Positions 24,353-36,489 of a DNA stretch of 64,000 nt are shown here, piece by piece. A program made the position numbers and the translations under genes. Under the pieces are notes generated by a model. That model worked only from the letters and a program-made list of their open reading frames with translations. It was not told the DNA's origin and searched no databases. Origin of the DNA: Lycium barbarum (lineage: Eukaryota; Streptophyta; Magnoliopsida; Solanales; Solanaceae); NCBI RefSeq assembly GCF_019175385.1, contig NC_083348.1, positions 47,576,950 to 47,640,949 of the forward strand. Reading direction: 5' to 3'. The number at the start of each line of letters is the position of its first letter. The stretch's first letter is position 1.

Positions 24353-24860
24353 ATGGCTCCACCTAGTTTAAACTAGAATATGTTTTAAACTACCTAGATG
24401 TTTTTAGTAATCTTAAAACTAATATGATTAGAGACTTGAATATGGACCTGGTTTGGTTAGTTCGAGTGCTTCAATCCCCTGTTTGAATTTGTTTGTCTTA
24501 AACATATGGTATTCACAAACCTATCTTGATATGGCTCATCTTGAAACTAGACCATACCTCTAAGCTTTAAAGGGTTTGTTAGAACTAGAAAGAATGGGTA
24601 AACCTTTTAGGATCAGGTCTAATTTGAAGTTGATTAAAATGAATCTGATTGGTTTTCCTAACTAGCAAGTTGGTTGTTAGGTCTTAACGTGATTAGTGGC
24701 TGCCTTAAGGATTGAAAGATGTAAAAATGGGAGAGAAATAGTTGTCAATGATTTGAAACTTTGTTCCTGTTGTATTTAATCCGTTTGTTCTTTTTGCGAC
24801 ATATTGGAGGCATTGATCAAACAGGGTAGTAAGGTTCAAGTGACACATGTGATTAGAAAA
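24353..24860. other. Remainder of E1 LTR, right of S2 (end uncertain)
   Basis: AT-rich, no ORF, similar in composition to 17500-17960. The transition to purine-rich sequence near 24,850-24,900 is taken as the junction with E3; no TSD or terminal motif was found there. Confidence 0.35.
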
Positions 24861-26205
24861 TTAATGACATGGGACAAGAATTCCTGTAAAGACCGAGAGA
24901 TGCGATCATAGAGGAAATAGAATGAAATGTAAGGAACGTGCATGGAAGGCAACCTGGCCGTGGCATCAGAAAGACAGACAAAGGCTCGATGAACGAGGTT
25001 GGAGAGAGTGTAAATTGTAAGAATCTCATGCTAAGAGCAAGAAGTAGCAGGACACTAGGAAAACCTTGAGGCACAGCTGCAACGCAAGCGCGTAGTTAGG
25101 AAGAATTATGAGCAAGTAAGCTAGATGGGCGAAAGGACTAGTAGTGGGTCGAAGGGTATGGAATATTGGCAAAATGATATGGTATAGACATAAATGGAAG
25201 AAGAACTCAGGGTAAGAAGTCTTAGAGATGTTATAAGCAAATTCGGGAAGAAAGAAAAGGATTAAAGTATAATCGAAGACTTCATAAAAGACGTGGTGAA
25301 TCTCGATGTCCCCATTAACTTGTGGGTCCAGAAAATCGTTAGTTATCAAAGACAGAGGTGTGAAAAGACGGAAACGAAGGCATCGGAATTGGACCTAACC
25401 CTTAAAAGTATTCCAATTGAGTACAAGAGTGTAACAATCAAAAAGATAGATGAGTCAGACCATACGATAACGGAACCCCGACCTTGAGAAGGTCGTGAAG
25501 AGCGGCATATAATTATCGAAGACGATGGATACTCGAAAGCTATTGGTGTATTAGGACCACCTTAATAAGGGGGGGAGAACATATTGGACTAGAAAGGAAT
25601 TATGACGTTCTCAAGTTCCAGAAGAAGAAATTTATTAACCCAGGGCCAGAGTTTGAGGCGTATCGGCATATCAGGAGGGTATCAGAAAGAAGCTGAAACG
25701 AATTGACAATAAGTGTACCATGAGACAGACATAGGAAGAAAGTATGGGCTACGACATTTCTTGACCATGGTTTGAAACCCCCGTATCGGGCAAAAATTGC
25801 GCCGTACCTAAGTATGCAGTGACACGTCCCAAAAGGGTAGTAAAGGGAGCAAGAAAGGTTTCCAAGTCAAATTCACAAGGATGACAGAGAGGATGATGAC
25901 AAAAAGGGGATTTTAGCACCAGAAGGGATAATAATAGTAACAAAAGGCAACAAAGATTGGCTGTTTGGTAATTTTCCGAGGAAAGGAAGAACGCTGCTTT
26001 TATGAATGGAAATAAAAGACCTCACCGGCTATTAGAAAACATTTCTTAGATCGCTAATTATACTAAACATGAGAGCATGTGCTATGGAATTACATGAACC
26101 GTCAACATGAAGCTATGCCCAACTACAATTGTACAAAAGGCCACATCAGAAAGCCAATAAGGAATAACGACGGATGAAGTGACCACCAGTACAAGGAAAT
26201 CGAAG

Positions 26206-26239
<34 letters not shown>

Positions 26240-26355
26240 GAGACTGAACCAAGTTATAGTCTAAGCAAACGGTAATCGGACCCTAAGGGAAGAATAACGG
26301 TTCTAAGGAATCAAAGATGGTGTTGTGGGTTGGCAATACTGCAACATTCGAGGAC
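24861..26355 (+). other. E3: decayed internal 3' region of a chromovirus
   Basis: Purine-rich sequence with no recognisable domain. Its identity comes from its end: 'acattcgaggacgaatg' (26344-26360), then after removal of S4 'tttccaaggggggaagga' and TGTTACACC. This is the standard end of pol 3' sequence plus polypurine tract of Solanaceae Tekay-like elements. An (AT)n tract lies at 26207-26236. The left end of E3 is truncated or beyond recognition. Confidence 0.5.
26207..26236. repeat. (TA)n microsatellite
   Basis: Fifteen TA dinucleotides in the E3 internal region. Confidence 0.97.
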
Positions 26356-26724
26356 GAATGTGTAACACCCTGTAAACTTGAACTAGGTGTGAATGTGTAA
26401 AACAAATCTAGTATTAAGATTATATTATATCTATATGAATCCATTCTTGATGAATTCGAGTGGAAGATGGTCGTTTTGAAGTCAAACCAACAATTGAAGT
26501 TCTTAAGGGCTCTTAAATTCGCCTAAGTTTTGGTAGGTCTGTCTTCTGAGAAATTTTCATAAAAAATTGTTGTGAATTTGGAAAAACCTTCCTTGATGAA
26601 AGTTGTAGATCTTTGAAATATCTTTCCAACGGTAGGTCGCTCAGCCTAAGAAAAGTTACGTACAAAAAGTTATGCCTATTTTACTGAAGCCTGTCTTCGC
26701 TGGAAATTTGGCCTGTGTTACAGT

Positions 26725-26870
26725 GAGACGTTACGGACCGTAACACGTGTTACGGGTCGTAACATGGCTCCGTAACGTCTCAAAAATCACCAGACCTCTC
26801 TGGAAATCTTCACTAAAGGACGGTCCAAAGAACGGTCCGTAACACGAAGGACGGTCTGTCCTTCGGGGGC
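26725..26870. promoter_or_regulatory. Palindrome cluster upstream of the S4 TATA-like box
   Basis: Contains GTTACGGACCGTAAC (26730-26744), the perfect 14-bp palindrome GTAACACGTGTTAC with a CACGTG core (26740-26753), then 'gtaacgtc' and 'acggtccgtaac' variants, and a 'gaaggacggtctgtccttc' hairpin (about 26846-26864). The TATA-like box follows about 30 bp later. This is the same arrangement as in E2 LTRs but with an unrelated motif. Confidence 0.5.
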
Positions 26871-27707
26871 GTCTTTTGGCCCGTTTTCACCAGAAAAATA
26901 TAAATAAGACACTTGTTTTTTTTATTCCTCCACTTTCTGAACAACCCTAAGGACGAAAATCATTCCCCCAAGTCTTCAAATCAAAGGTAAGGACATCTTT
27001 AACATTACTAATTCATTCTAACATCAAACTCATGATTCTTAACATGATTCTTGTGACCAAAACCTAGGGTTTGCAACATAATTCTTTCCAAAGTGATTCA
27101 AGCTAGGGTTTGGGTGTTCTTCATTAGAAAAGTGAATTGTTAAACCTTGTTTAACAAATTAAGGTATGTCTCTTTTAAAATCGTTGACTATAAAGGTGAT
27201 TTTTATGTCTCTTTTAAAATCATTGTTGACTATAAAGGTGATTTGTATGTCTCTCTTTTTAAAACATATTTTGAATGAAAATCACTTTTTGAAACTATTG
27301 TTGGAAGTTTAAATTTTATCCAAGATTCTTTAATGAATGAAAGGAAAAGTAATCTTTTCATGCTTCTTGAACTCCAATTCATGTCTAAATGGTGGTTAAT
27401 GTGTGTGAGGGGACAAACCCACATTAAACCTGGATTGTAACAAACCCTATATATGTATAAGCTATTATGATTTTTTTCCTCTATGGGAGATGCTTAGTAA
27501 TGCTAGTTAAGAGTTGGTAATGACATTCTCATTGGTGAATTGGGACATGAAAATCTTTGTAAAGAAGTTGTACGTTTTCAAAACATTGATTGGAATGACT
27601 TATTCTTTCGATATGGCATAATGAACTTTAATGTTATTGATGGTGTGACTACTTTGAGACAATTTGTGAATCGGCTTCTTTGCTATGAACTTTATTGTTG
27701 TGTTTGG

Positions 27708-27930
27708 CCTAGCTACTCAGAAGGAAGGGTAGCCACTATGGATCCTAGTGTGCCATTGCCTAGCCATTCGGGAGGAAGAGTGGCCGCCGCTGGCTTCGCT
27801 ACTCGGGGTGTGATTTATGCCTAGCTATTCGGGAGGAAGGATAGCCACCGCGTACTACATAGTCTGGTGTGATTTATGCCTAGCTATTCGGGAGGAAAGA
27901 TAGCCACCGAGAATTATATGTTCCGGTGTG
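27708..27930 (+). repeat. ~59-bp tandem repeat in S4
   Basis: Three to four units beginning 'gcctagctattcgggaggaa' and continuing 'gatagccaccg'; the last two are the most regular. Two left units are truncated variants. Confidence 0.8.
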
Positions 27931-28720
27931 GTGCGCTAGCACGATATGCTTTATTCTTGGGCCTGTATTGGCATGTGTGACATTCTTATTCTCTTATGAA
28001 ATTGTTGATGACTATCTTAATTGATTAAAAAGGCATATTTGAAGTTGTAACTTGACAAGAGGCTTTATAAATGGGTTTTGATACTTATTATTGAGATACA
28101 TAAACTGAATAATTGTTCTTACATCTCTCTCACCTGACTGGCAAGACTAATTTCTTTATGTATTATGTACTCTATTTTCTTATTACTCATTGTCCCCGAG
28201 GCACTCATTGAGTACGAAGTACTCAGGCATACCATTGTTGTTTTTTATGGTATGTTAGGTAACGGAGAAGAGCAGGTTCTTGATACTCCAGGAGTTTAGG
28301 AAGGACTTGATGTTGCTACTGATTTGGTGAGCCCACACATTCATTCATGGGACACTCTATTTATTTAATTCCATTTATTTATTTTAGTTTCCGGGCTGCG
28401 TCCCGATGGGTTAGACATTTACTCCTTATTCTTAGAAGCTCCTTAGTGTACATTCAAATGGGGGTAGAAGAAGAGTTGTCGTTTAACTCTTTCGGGCACA
28501 CTATCATGTTTTGGGTGAATCATTTAAATTATAAAGACTTCCGCTAATTTAATTCATGTATTCATGATTTGTTATATTTAATTTATAAACTGTTGGAGGC
28601 GAATGTTGAACCTGGCGGGTTCAAGTATTATTATTGTGTTGTTTAGGTTCTTCCGATGTTGTTCATGACGTCGGATGGCGGTCACGTCTAGGGTCGGTTT
28701 CGGGGCGTGACAGAATGTTT

Positions 28721-28735
28721 CCAAGGGGGGAAGGA
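28721..28735 (+). other. E3 polypurine tract
   Basis: 'ccaaggggggaagga' immediately precedes the TGTTACACC start of the 3' LTR; the plus-strand primer of LTR retrotransposons. Confidence 0.75.
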
Positions 28736-30909
28736 TGTTACACCGCGGAAAATTTCGCGCTACCTAGACTGTAGACAGCTTAGTGTGAGCCCGAACAAGA
28801 GCAAAGTCATGCGAGGATGAAGGAGAAAGGTTATATTATAAGAGTGAATAATGGCATATATATGATATGTGGAGACCATATGGGGTGAATCGATTCATGT
28901 CACTTGACAAAAAACCCTCATTACTATAAGCTAAGTGGGGCCCACACGTCGGGAGTTTTATAAAGGACATATGAAGAGATATATGAGTAGTACATGGAAA
29001 GTGTAGCAAGTCCTAAGAAGGACCCTTAAGCCAAATATGGGCATAAGCCCTCCAAAAGGACGATGCAAGGAAACATTTTCGGATGATCTGACTTGGAGGG
29101 GACAAAACTCCATCATAGGTCTGTAATTTGGAAAACCACCAAGAATAAAAGTTGTAGATAATTGAAATATCCTTCCAACCATAGGTCGTGGGCCCTCCCA
29201 CTATATCGGTATCAAGAGTTATGACCTTTTTACTGAACAAGTGCGCAGGCAGAAAAGTTAAGCCTGCGCGAACGTGCCCAAAGGTGGCGCGATCGCACTG
29301 AACGATTTTAGAGGCTGTGCAGGAAAATTCTGGAGCATTATTTAAAGGAGCTAACCCCTCATTTCCTCCACCAGACACCCCAAAAAACTCTCTGAAATTC
29401 TGGAGAGTTCTCCCCAGCTCCGCAAGCCAAATTTTAGCCCAAATCAGGTATAATTCCCAAATCCCGGTCTAGACGGCATATAGTTGCGACTGCAAAATTG
29501 CACAACAGCGCGTTGTGGCTTAAGTTCAAGGTGGAGGAGTAAATATATAGCATTATTATCGAGATTAAGACTTGCGACCTCGGACGAATAAGCGTAGCTA
29601 ATAAGAGGTGGAGCATGTATGTTAAGGCTCGTCCCTTTCTTTCAAAGGCATGATTCCTATGTTATGATTCCCTAAATGTTTCGATAACCTCCTTGTTTTT
29701 AAAAGGTCGAAGTTCATGACTCTTAAAGCCTCTTATGATGTTAAATGGAATATGTTCTATGATGATTGTGACGATGGTGATGATTCTCTTCTTTTGAAAC
29801 TCCGAAGCTATGATTTGAGCACATTATGAGATTATTGAGCCATTCCATGAATCCCTTAACCGTACTTATTGTTAATGGTCTCACCTCGTGTTACTCGTTC
29901 CTTCGAGGTGAGATATAGCGATGATAACGATTCTATTTCCAGTGCCACCTAAGTTCATGATTCTCGACACTCCCGTGACATTATCGATTTCATCTTACGA
30001 TGGTTGATCCTTCAAGGATTAATATGATGAAAATGGTAATGCTAATGATGACGTTGATTTCATTTATGTATTTTTATGTGTATGTATGTATGTATGCATT
30101 ACAATCCACTGATCAGCTCGGGATAACATCGAGTCCCACGAGGGCCAAGTACAGATAACATCGAGTCCCGCAAGGGCCGAGTACGGATAACATTGAGTCC
30201 TGTAAGGGCCGAGTACGGATAACACCGAGTCCCGAAAGGGCCGGGTACAGATATGACAGATGTATGTATAGTAAGTGTGCGTGAATACATATGTATGTAT
30301 GTTATGTATGGATGTGTATGAATTGGTTTTTTTCCTGTAGACGAGTAGTTTACATGACAGAGATCTTAAGAAGAGTACGAAGTATAATTACTTACTTTAT
30401 CTTATGTTATCTTCACTCTGATATCATACTACTATTCATACCTTACATACTCAGTACATTGTTCGTACTGACGTCCCTTCTTGTGGACGCTGCGTTGATG
30501 CCCGCAGGTGTAGATAGACGAAACAGGGATCTTCCATAGTAGGCTGCCTTCAGGTACCAGTTCGGATTGGTGAGCTCCATCTCTTCCTGGAGCACTTCCG
30601 AGTCTATATATATGTATGTATGTATGATTTTGTTCAGGGTATGTCGGGGGCTTTGTCCCGACTTGTATACTTCAGTCATGTTCATAGAGGCTTTGCAGAC
30701 AGTTCCTGTGTACAGCTTAGTCATAGTGTGACGATAGTAAAGTTGGCATCATGGGTCCAATGTACATATACTTATGCATGATATTATGTTCGTATTTAGC
30801 CTCTCGATCCTATTATTTCCATTTGAGACACAAAGGATGTAAGTTATAAGTTTGTTCGCTCGTTTTCCGTAAGGTGCCAATCACGCCCTACCAAGGGTGG
30901 GGTGTGATA
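28736..30909 (+). repeat. E3 3' LTR (2.17 kb)
   Basis: Starts TGTTACACCGC after the polypurine tract and ends GGGTGGGGTGTGATA. It contains a dyad-rich GC block (29240-29330), a TTTAAA element near 29341, four exact-length 32-bp tandem repeats (30122-30249), and a region with 'tactcagtac..ttcgtactgac' near 30445-30475, which recurs in every Tekay-like LTR of the window. No TSD could be paired because the 5' end of E3 is missing. From 30617 on it is part of duplicated segment A. Confidence 0.85.
30122..30249 (+). repeat. 4 x 32-bp tandem repeat in E3 LTR
   Basis: Units start at 30122, 30154, 30186 and 30218, each beginning 'gataaca.cgagtcc' and ending 'agggccgagtac'. Exactly 32 bp spacing, no spacers between units, 2-5 substitutions per unit. 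Confidence 0.92.
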
Positions 30910-32735
30910 GGTTTGGTCTTAAACATTCCCCTAGTGTCTTGCCATGCCGGAGGTTCATGAAACCTCTTGGATCTTATGCAGCATCAGGAATAAGGATGGT
31001 GACGACTTTCCCCTCTTATTACCTAAATCCCTACCTATTAAGCCTAGTTGTACAGATATAGCTATATGGATTGCATGACTCTTGAATGAATTTTATATAT
31101 GTGTACTTGTATCTACATATGTGATAAGTTTAGAAGATTATAAACTGACCGGGGTCCTTTTTCTCTCTTTTTCCTCCTCCACTGCATGGCCATTTAGGCC
31201 TAGTCCAGCCAACCTGTTAAGCCTTGGCCCAACATGTTGATTTTTTCTTTAAAAAAATATCAAGTCTGAAGAAGACGAAGATGGAATCTAACATTATTAA
31301 ACGCGTAGAAGGCCCAGCTATGGGTGAAAAGGGCCAACTGGGGGCTTGGTACGCCCCTAGTCTCCCCTTTCTCCTTACTTATGCATTTTTATTATATACA
31401 ACTGATTGTATCCTGTATTTGTAAAGTTGTAAAACTCATGTATATTATTGGAATAATTATGGTCATGAACTAGTCGTCTTAGGACAATAGTGCCTACGCC
31501 GTTTAGTTCGACTTTAGGTCCTCACACGATTTTCAGACCCGAGCTTAGTATGAACGATTTTGAAAGTAAAATGGCTAGGTAAATAAATCAGTAAAGAGGA
31601 TAAAAAGGGATTACATCATTATGAAATGTTGTTACCATCTTCTTAAAAAAAAATCCAAATTGACGTTTTTTAAATCAAAAGAAGCATTTCCTTTAAAGCT
31701 AAGTTTCCTAAAGATGTCTTTTTGGACTAAGCCCAGTCAGAAAAAATGATTTCAGTTTGTATATATATATACTTAGTGTATTCATACACCAAACACAAGT
31801 CTTATTTTTGACTAAGACCAGCGGAAAAAATGAGAATTTCGGGCTAAGGCCCAATTAAAATTGAATTTTTTAAACCCCACCTAACAAAAATTTTCAGAAA
31901 AAAGGAGAAGGACTATTTTGGGCTGAGCCCCGTAATAGAAAAACGAAATTTTAGGCCAAGGACCAACAAAAATCAATACATCTAGACACTTAATCAATTT
32001 TTAGAAATAAATTTGGGCCAAACCCACGTGAAAATACAATCTTTTTATTACAAGTATTAGGCCTTAAGTTTAATTAATGGATAACGAAAAGGTTAGTTTT
32101 TGTTGTGTAAGGATTTTTTACATATAATTTAAAACCCGTATAAATCATTTATAGACATAAAAGTTTTAGAAAAGGACATTCTGAAAATGTGTTAAACGGA
32201 TTAACCCGAACCGTGTATGAGTCGAGCATGAACAAACCCATTCATTCCAGACTTTCAATAAATGAACCCTTTTTATCTTTATAAAATTATTACTATCCTT
32301 ATATATAAAAGGAACTAGTTGTATCCAGATATTATAAATCTGAACCTAAATACCCTATATGTAAAGGGGATATACTCAATTCATTTAAAAAAATGATATG
32401 AAAAATGACAGACTTTACAATACGGGAAATAAACACCAAATAAACAGTTCATGCAAATACTTATACATTGGAATTCGAAGGTCAACCGTATAGTACGGAT
32501 CCTTAATACTATGGTGCCTAACACCTTCCCCAGGGGATCACCAGAACCCTTACCCAAAACTTTTGATTACGAAGTATTTTTCATGGTGTATGAATAAACC
32601 CTTCAAAATTGGTTTTCCTAATTTCCTAAAAATTAGATGGCGACTCTTTTAAAACAAAGTCCGAAAGAGCATCAACGAGTTCGAAGTAGCTTTTCTAAGC
32701 GCTAACCCCGCCGGCGAAATGCGAACCATTCCAAT
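30910..32735 (+). other. Tat-like LTR fragment within A (putative)
   Basis: Non-coding. The phrase 'ggtgcctaacaccttccc' (32512-32530) followed by a short spacer and 'atggcgactctttt' (32636) resembles the end of Tat/Ogre LTRs and the tRNA-Arg-type primer-binding site that follows. No 5' boundary or internal coding region was recognised. The copy in A' is at 41625-43466. Confidence 0.4.
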
Positions 32736-35156
32736 CACTGGTGTATGTCATGAGATATGCACAAGAGGAAGAGAATAATCAGGCCAAGAGCAGAAGAGTA
32801 GCGGTGAAGATAGGAGGGTTCCTCTAATCGGAGTTCTCATGTATAGGGTCGGGGGAAGCTGTTTACAGGTATACTACACCCCTCCATTAAAATTGTTTGT
32901 GTTTATATGTATGTATTTTGTGACCTAGAACGCCATTTATTACTTGACAGACAGGAACAATGAAAGTTAAGGATGAAGGGGGATCAAAGCAGTAGTGACG
33001 GAACCGCAATGCCGAATAAGATACGGGATTTTACTAACAAGGGCAATATAATGTGTGGTTTCCCCCTCCCTTTTGGTAACATCGGACTAAGGAACCTCAA
33101 ACTTACCTTATGCCGAGTACCCGGTCGAAAGGAAGTCAGAAGTAGGGCTTGGTTACTTATGCTAGGATACATGGTACAAATATGTAAGTAAGAGTTCATC
33201 GAAGTGGGTAACGTTGATGAAACGATAGCACAAGATTCAAAGTGCCTATTGGAAATTACGATTGATTAAATGCAAGTCAAGTATAGAGTTAGAACACCAT
33301 TAGAAAGTAAGGATGAACAGAAATAAGAAGAATTAGTAATGCTAAGAATATCTCAGGCAAGTTTCAAGAATGATTATGAGATAGAGTGCTAACGGATAAA
33401 TTGGATTGCAATCAAGTCGAATAAGTATAAAGGAACAAGGGGAGCTGGAGAAAAGAAGAGTTAAGGTGCGATAATGACGAAGAATCATAGATAGAAATGA
33501 GTTAGGTTGACAAGTAGACCACGCAAGCATAAGAGTCCCATCTACATTACTCGGGATTACTACGTAAGCTGAATTTAGCCGAGAATGACCTGCACGATAG
33601 ATATAGAAGCGAGTCGTTAAATGTGATAAGTGCCGCGAGGGAATGATCATCTCCAAAAGAAGGAGAAAAGGACGCTAGTTCCAGAAATTAAGTTGACTCA
33701 TATCTAACATCGAAATATGGATATAAGGGATTCATCATGATTAGGCGATGACGTAAGGATAAAAAGACAAATGATTAGACATGGGGAAGGATATTGATAA
33801 GCGACGAAAGGAAAGTCCATATAAATCAATCGCAACAGACAATATTATAAGCATGCATCGTGATGCAAATGATATTAAGCACGGATAAATAAAATATTTA
33901 TGCCTATTTAGGTCTCAATAAACACCTGCGGGATGTCGGAGCCGCTCTAGTATAAAATATGTACCCTAATGAGTAATTGGATCTCCTGGAAGAGAGGGAT
34001 TAAAAGTGACAAAACGGCTCGAGAAAAGCAAGAAGGGAGGTTGAAAGGCGATGGTAATTTTGTTACTTACAAGAGAGGAGAATGAGCAATGTATGTCTAG
34101 CGAACTGGATTTCACCCCGATAGACCACACGGAAGTTAGGACAATGCGAAAATGGTCAGGTAACAATAAAGCGGAGAGGAAGAGGATGCATACATACGAA
34201 CGACAGGACCACGATAAAGGAGAGTGGAAGAGAAACAAGAGTTGGGCATTTGTGTACTCAAGGGGCTAAGGCCATAAAGGTAAGGATAGTTTAGCACGCT
34301 TTGAACCCCAAAGTCGGTAATAGACTAAGAAAGACGTACCTATGAATGAGGAGTTGTGCACTTGTTGAAGGAATAGTGGTGAGATGATAAGTTAGCCCTC
34401 CTATAGAAGGAATGACGCGAGAAAGGTTCCTAGTGAAGTAAACCACCATATAGAAAGGGGCAACAACAACACAAACACGTGTAAACGAGGCACGAGTCAG
34501 AACTAGTCAGGGATTACATAGTCTTAAATAAGGGGAAGCAGCCAGACTCGAATCGCTGAGGCAAGCTACATTCCAGATCTAAAGGACATTGAAATGGTAA
34601 TTGAAACATGTTGTTCTGTGTCAGACAAGAGATATCACGCAGATGATACATAATGTGTGGAAACACAAATGAGAAGTACAATGAGGGAGACGTTATTTGT
34701 AATTGAGTAAGGCGGAATAAAGTTTTGAGGTTAGTGCAACGCAACAAAGGGATACAGTGCCAGGAGACCATAGGTCCATACTCGAAGGGACGAACACTGA
34801 AGATGATTGTAAAGGAAAAACATGTGAAGAAAACCCATAAGAAAGAGACGTCCTATAAGACCCTAAGTCGATGACAGCATGTTGCAACCAGGAACCTAGT
34901 TTCAAACGAAGGGACGAGAAGATGGAGTAATACTGAGGGGCAAAGAGAAGTAGCTGCAAGAAGTAGTACACAATTCAGTTGCCTCTAAGGCTCATGACAT
35001 GTTCGTAGCATTGATGGCCAGGGAAGCTTCTCAACTGATAACCGAGTAGAGGAATTACCCGCTAACATCATACTTCGACCCTGATTCCTGTGAACAATAT
35101 TTTATTTTCCGCAGCACCAAGAATAGAATGAAAAGAAAAAGGAAATTTTCGGGAAT
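32736..35156 (+). other. E4: decayed purine-rich internal region of a chromovirus, within A
   Basis: No recognisable protein domain in six frames; short ORFs on both strands are at the level expected by chance. Interpreted as E4's internal 3' region because, in the A' copy, the same sequence continues past S5 into a 'gacgaatgttcttaagcggggaagga' end (49090-49113). Confidence 0.4.
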
Positions 35157-35161
35157 ATAAT

Positions 35162-36059
35162 TGTCACACCCCGATCTTACTAGGGTGTGATGGGCACCCG
35201 GCTCCATATTCGGAGTCGAGCGAACCCGCTGACTCTTAGTACTTACATAATCTTTTGGACTCCCTGAATCAAATGAGAAATGGAATACATAGTAAAGCTT
35301 TCAGAAACTTTCCTTCCGTTGTACTCAATTCAAATAAGATCTATCATCACATGAAATTCGTAACATGAAATTCGTAACATGAAACATAGTAACATATTGG
35401 CTGGTGGAGCTGCTTACAATACCGACACCCTATACCCACGACTCTGTCTGCAAAGTCTCTAACTTCAACCAAGACATCATAGCATAGTCCTCTGACTCAG
35501 TAACACTCCAGGGCCAAATGGAGCTTGCCAACTTCGCTGGAACATCTTCTATGATAGCTTTTGCTCATCTGGGTGTACCTGCGTGGCATGAAACGCAGCC
35601 CCCCGAAGAAAGGGGGTCAGTACGAGCAATGTACTGAGTATGTAAGGCATGAATAATAACATAGTAAGGGATGAAATTATAAACCATACAGAATGGGAAC
35701 ATAGAGCATATTATGAGATAAAAGAGTAACATGTACATCCGAGTGCCTCTTAGGGCGGATGGCATGCATGCTTGGCTTTCCTTTGAAAAACATTTCTTGT
35801 TCATATATATAGAAAATAGAACATATCATAGCGCCGAAAAACATCGGCTCCCCCACATATGTCCCGCGTCCGGGCATCCCGCGTCTAGGATGATAAGTTA
35901 CGCCAACTGACCAGGTGGCAATGCGTCTATAGCGCCACATATGTCCCTTTTCCCCATATCCCCCATATACATATACATATATCATGTCCATGTGTCATAT
36001 ACATATATCATATAAGCAGCATGCATGAGAGCCCAAAGAAAGTCATATATCCATCGGAG
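35162..36059 (-). mobile_element. S5 left copy, truncated by the A/G junction
   Basis: Begins TGTCACACCCCGATC after ATAAT (35157-35161), identical in layout to S5 at 45890, but breaks off after 898 bp at the rearrangement junction. It lacks the other terminus and second TSD. Confidence 0.9.
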
Positions 36060-36067
36060 CCCAAAGA
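36060..36067. other. Junction J1 (A to G) with templated filler
   Basis: After the last base shared with A' (36059) come 'cccaaa' and then E2 sequence (agagtcc...). The stretch GAGCCCAAAGA across the junction repeats the same 11 bases found at 36029-36039, about 30 bp upstream. This is a templated insertion, typical of theta-type end joining or replication template switching. Confidence 0.8.
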
Positions 36068-36489
36068 GTCCTTGTATGATGACTTTCGAATTTTGCAAAA
36101 TTGTAATAGTTAGGACTTCCGCATTTACTTCATTATTGTATGGAATGACTTATTTTGATTATCTTATGCTTGAATGAGTAATAACTGATTGAACTGGCCA
36201 ATATAAAGATAGAGTTGAATGAGTAGATGACTTGTGTGTTGGTTCGCCCACTAGGAGTTAGTATGGGTGCAAGTCATGGTGGGTTGGGTCGTGATAGAGT
36301 TGGTATCAGATCTTTAGGTTCGTCGATCTCGTCGTACATGGACTTGTCTAGTAAGTATTGCGGATCGGTACGGAGAAATCTGTACTTATCTTCAAGACGC
36401 TACCGGGCACTAGGAAAATTCCCTTTTCTTTTTTTCTTTCGTGTTACTTGATTTCGATTGGTATCTGCTGATTCAAATTGGTATCTAAC

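Larger units (their letters stand above)
2586..24860 (+). repeat. E1 3' LTR, split by two insertions (segments 2586-2723, 15971-17965, 24353-~24860)
   Basis: An AT-rich LTR starts after the polypurine tract. Taking out E2 (TSD TTTAA) joins 2723 to 15976, and taking out S2 (TSD ATGGC) joins 17965 to 24358. The joined sequence is compositionally uniform and without ORFs, about 2.6 kb. A TATATAAA box at 16673-16680 could be the LTR promoter. The right end is not defined: about 24,860 is where the sequence changes to the purine-rich 3' region of E3. Ogre/Tat LTRs are commonly several kb, so the size is plausible. Confidence 0.5.
26361..28712 (+). mobile_element. S4: solo LTR inserted at the 3' end of E3 (2.35 kb)
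   Basis: Starts TGTAACACCCTG and ends GGGGCGTGACA; TSD GAATG at 26356-26360 and 28713-28717. It interrupts the conserved 'gacgaatgt-ttcc-aagggggg' end of E3 just before the polypurine tract. Internal features: palindromes at 26725-26870, a TATA-like 'aatataaataag' near 26898, and a ~59-bp tandem block at 27708-27930. No coding sequence. Confidence 0.93.
30617..36059 (+). repeat. Duplicated segment A (left copy, 5.44 kb)
   Basis: Collinear with 41332-46773 at roughly 98-99% identity by eye (four substitutions in one ~340-bp stretch compared), with small indels. It starts inside the E3 3' LTR and ends inside solo LTR S5, so its ends match no element boundary. Differences include an extra 17-bp unit at about 35345-35380 and a shorter (AT)n at 31760. 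The first 12 bases are within a TATG-type simple repeat, so the left end is accurate to a few bases. Confidence 0.95.

Noticed and set aside
24853..25349. Minus-strand ORFs of 73 and 107 codons
   Set aside because: Purine-rich plus strand gives long antisense frames rich in Leu/Phe/Ser; no domain and no start context.
29013..29378. 121-codon minus-strand ORF
   Set aside because: Lies in the E3 LTR across its GC-rich block; no similarity to a known protein, most likely chance.
30122..30249. CRISPR-like array of 32-bp repeats
   Set aside because: Units are directly adjacent with no unique spacers, within an LTR.
33342..33656. Minus-strand ORFs of about 104 codons, also present in A' (44075-44389)
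   Set aside because: Conservation is only that of the recent duplication; substitutions show no preference for third positions in the pairs seen, and there is no recognisable domain.
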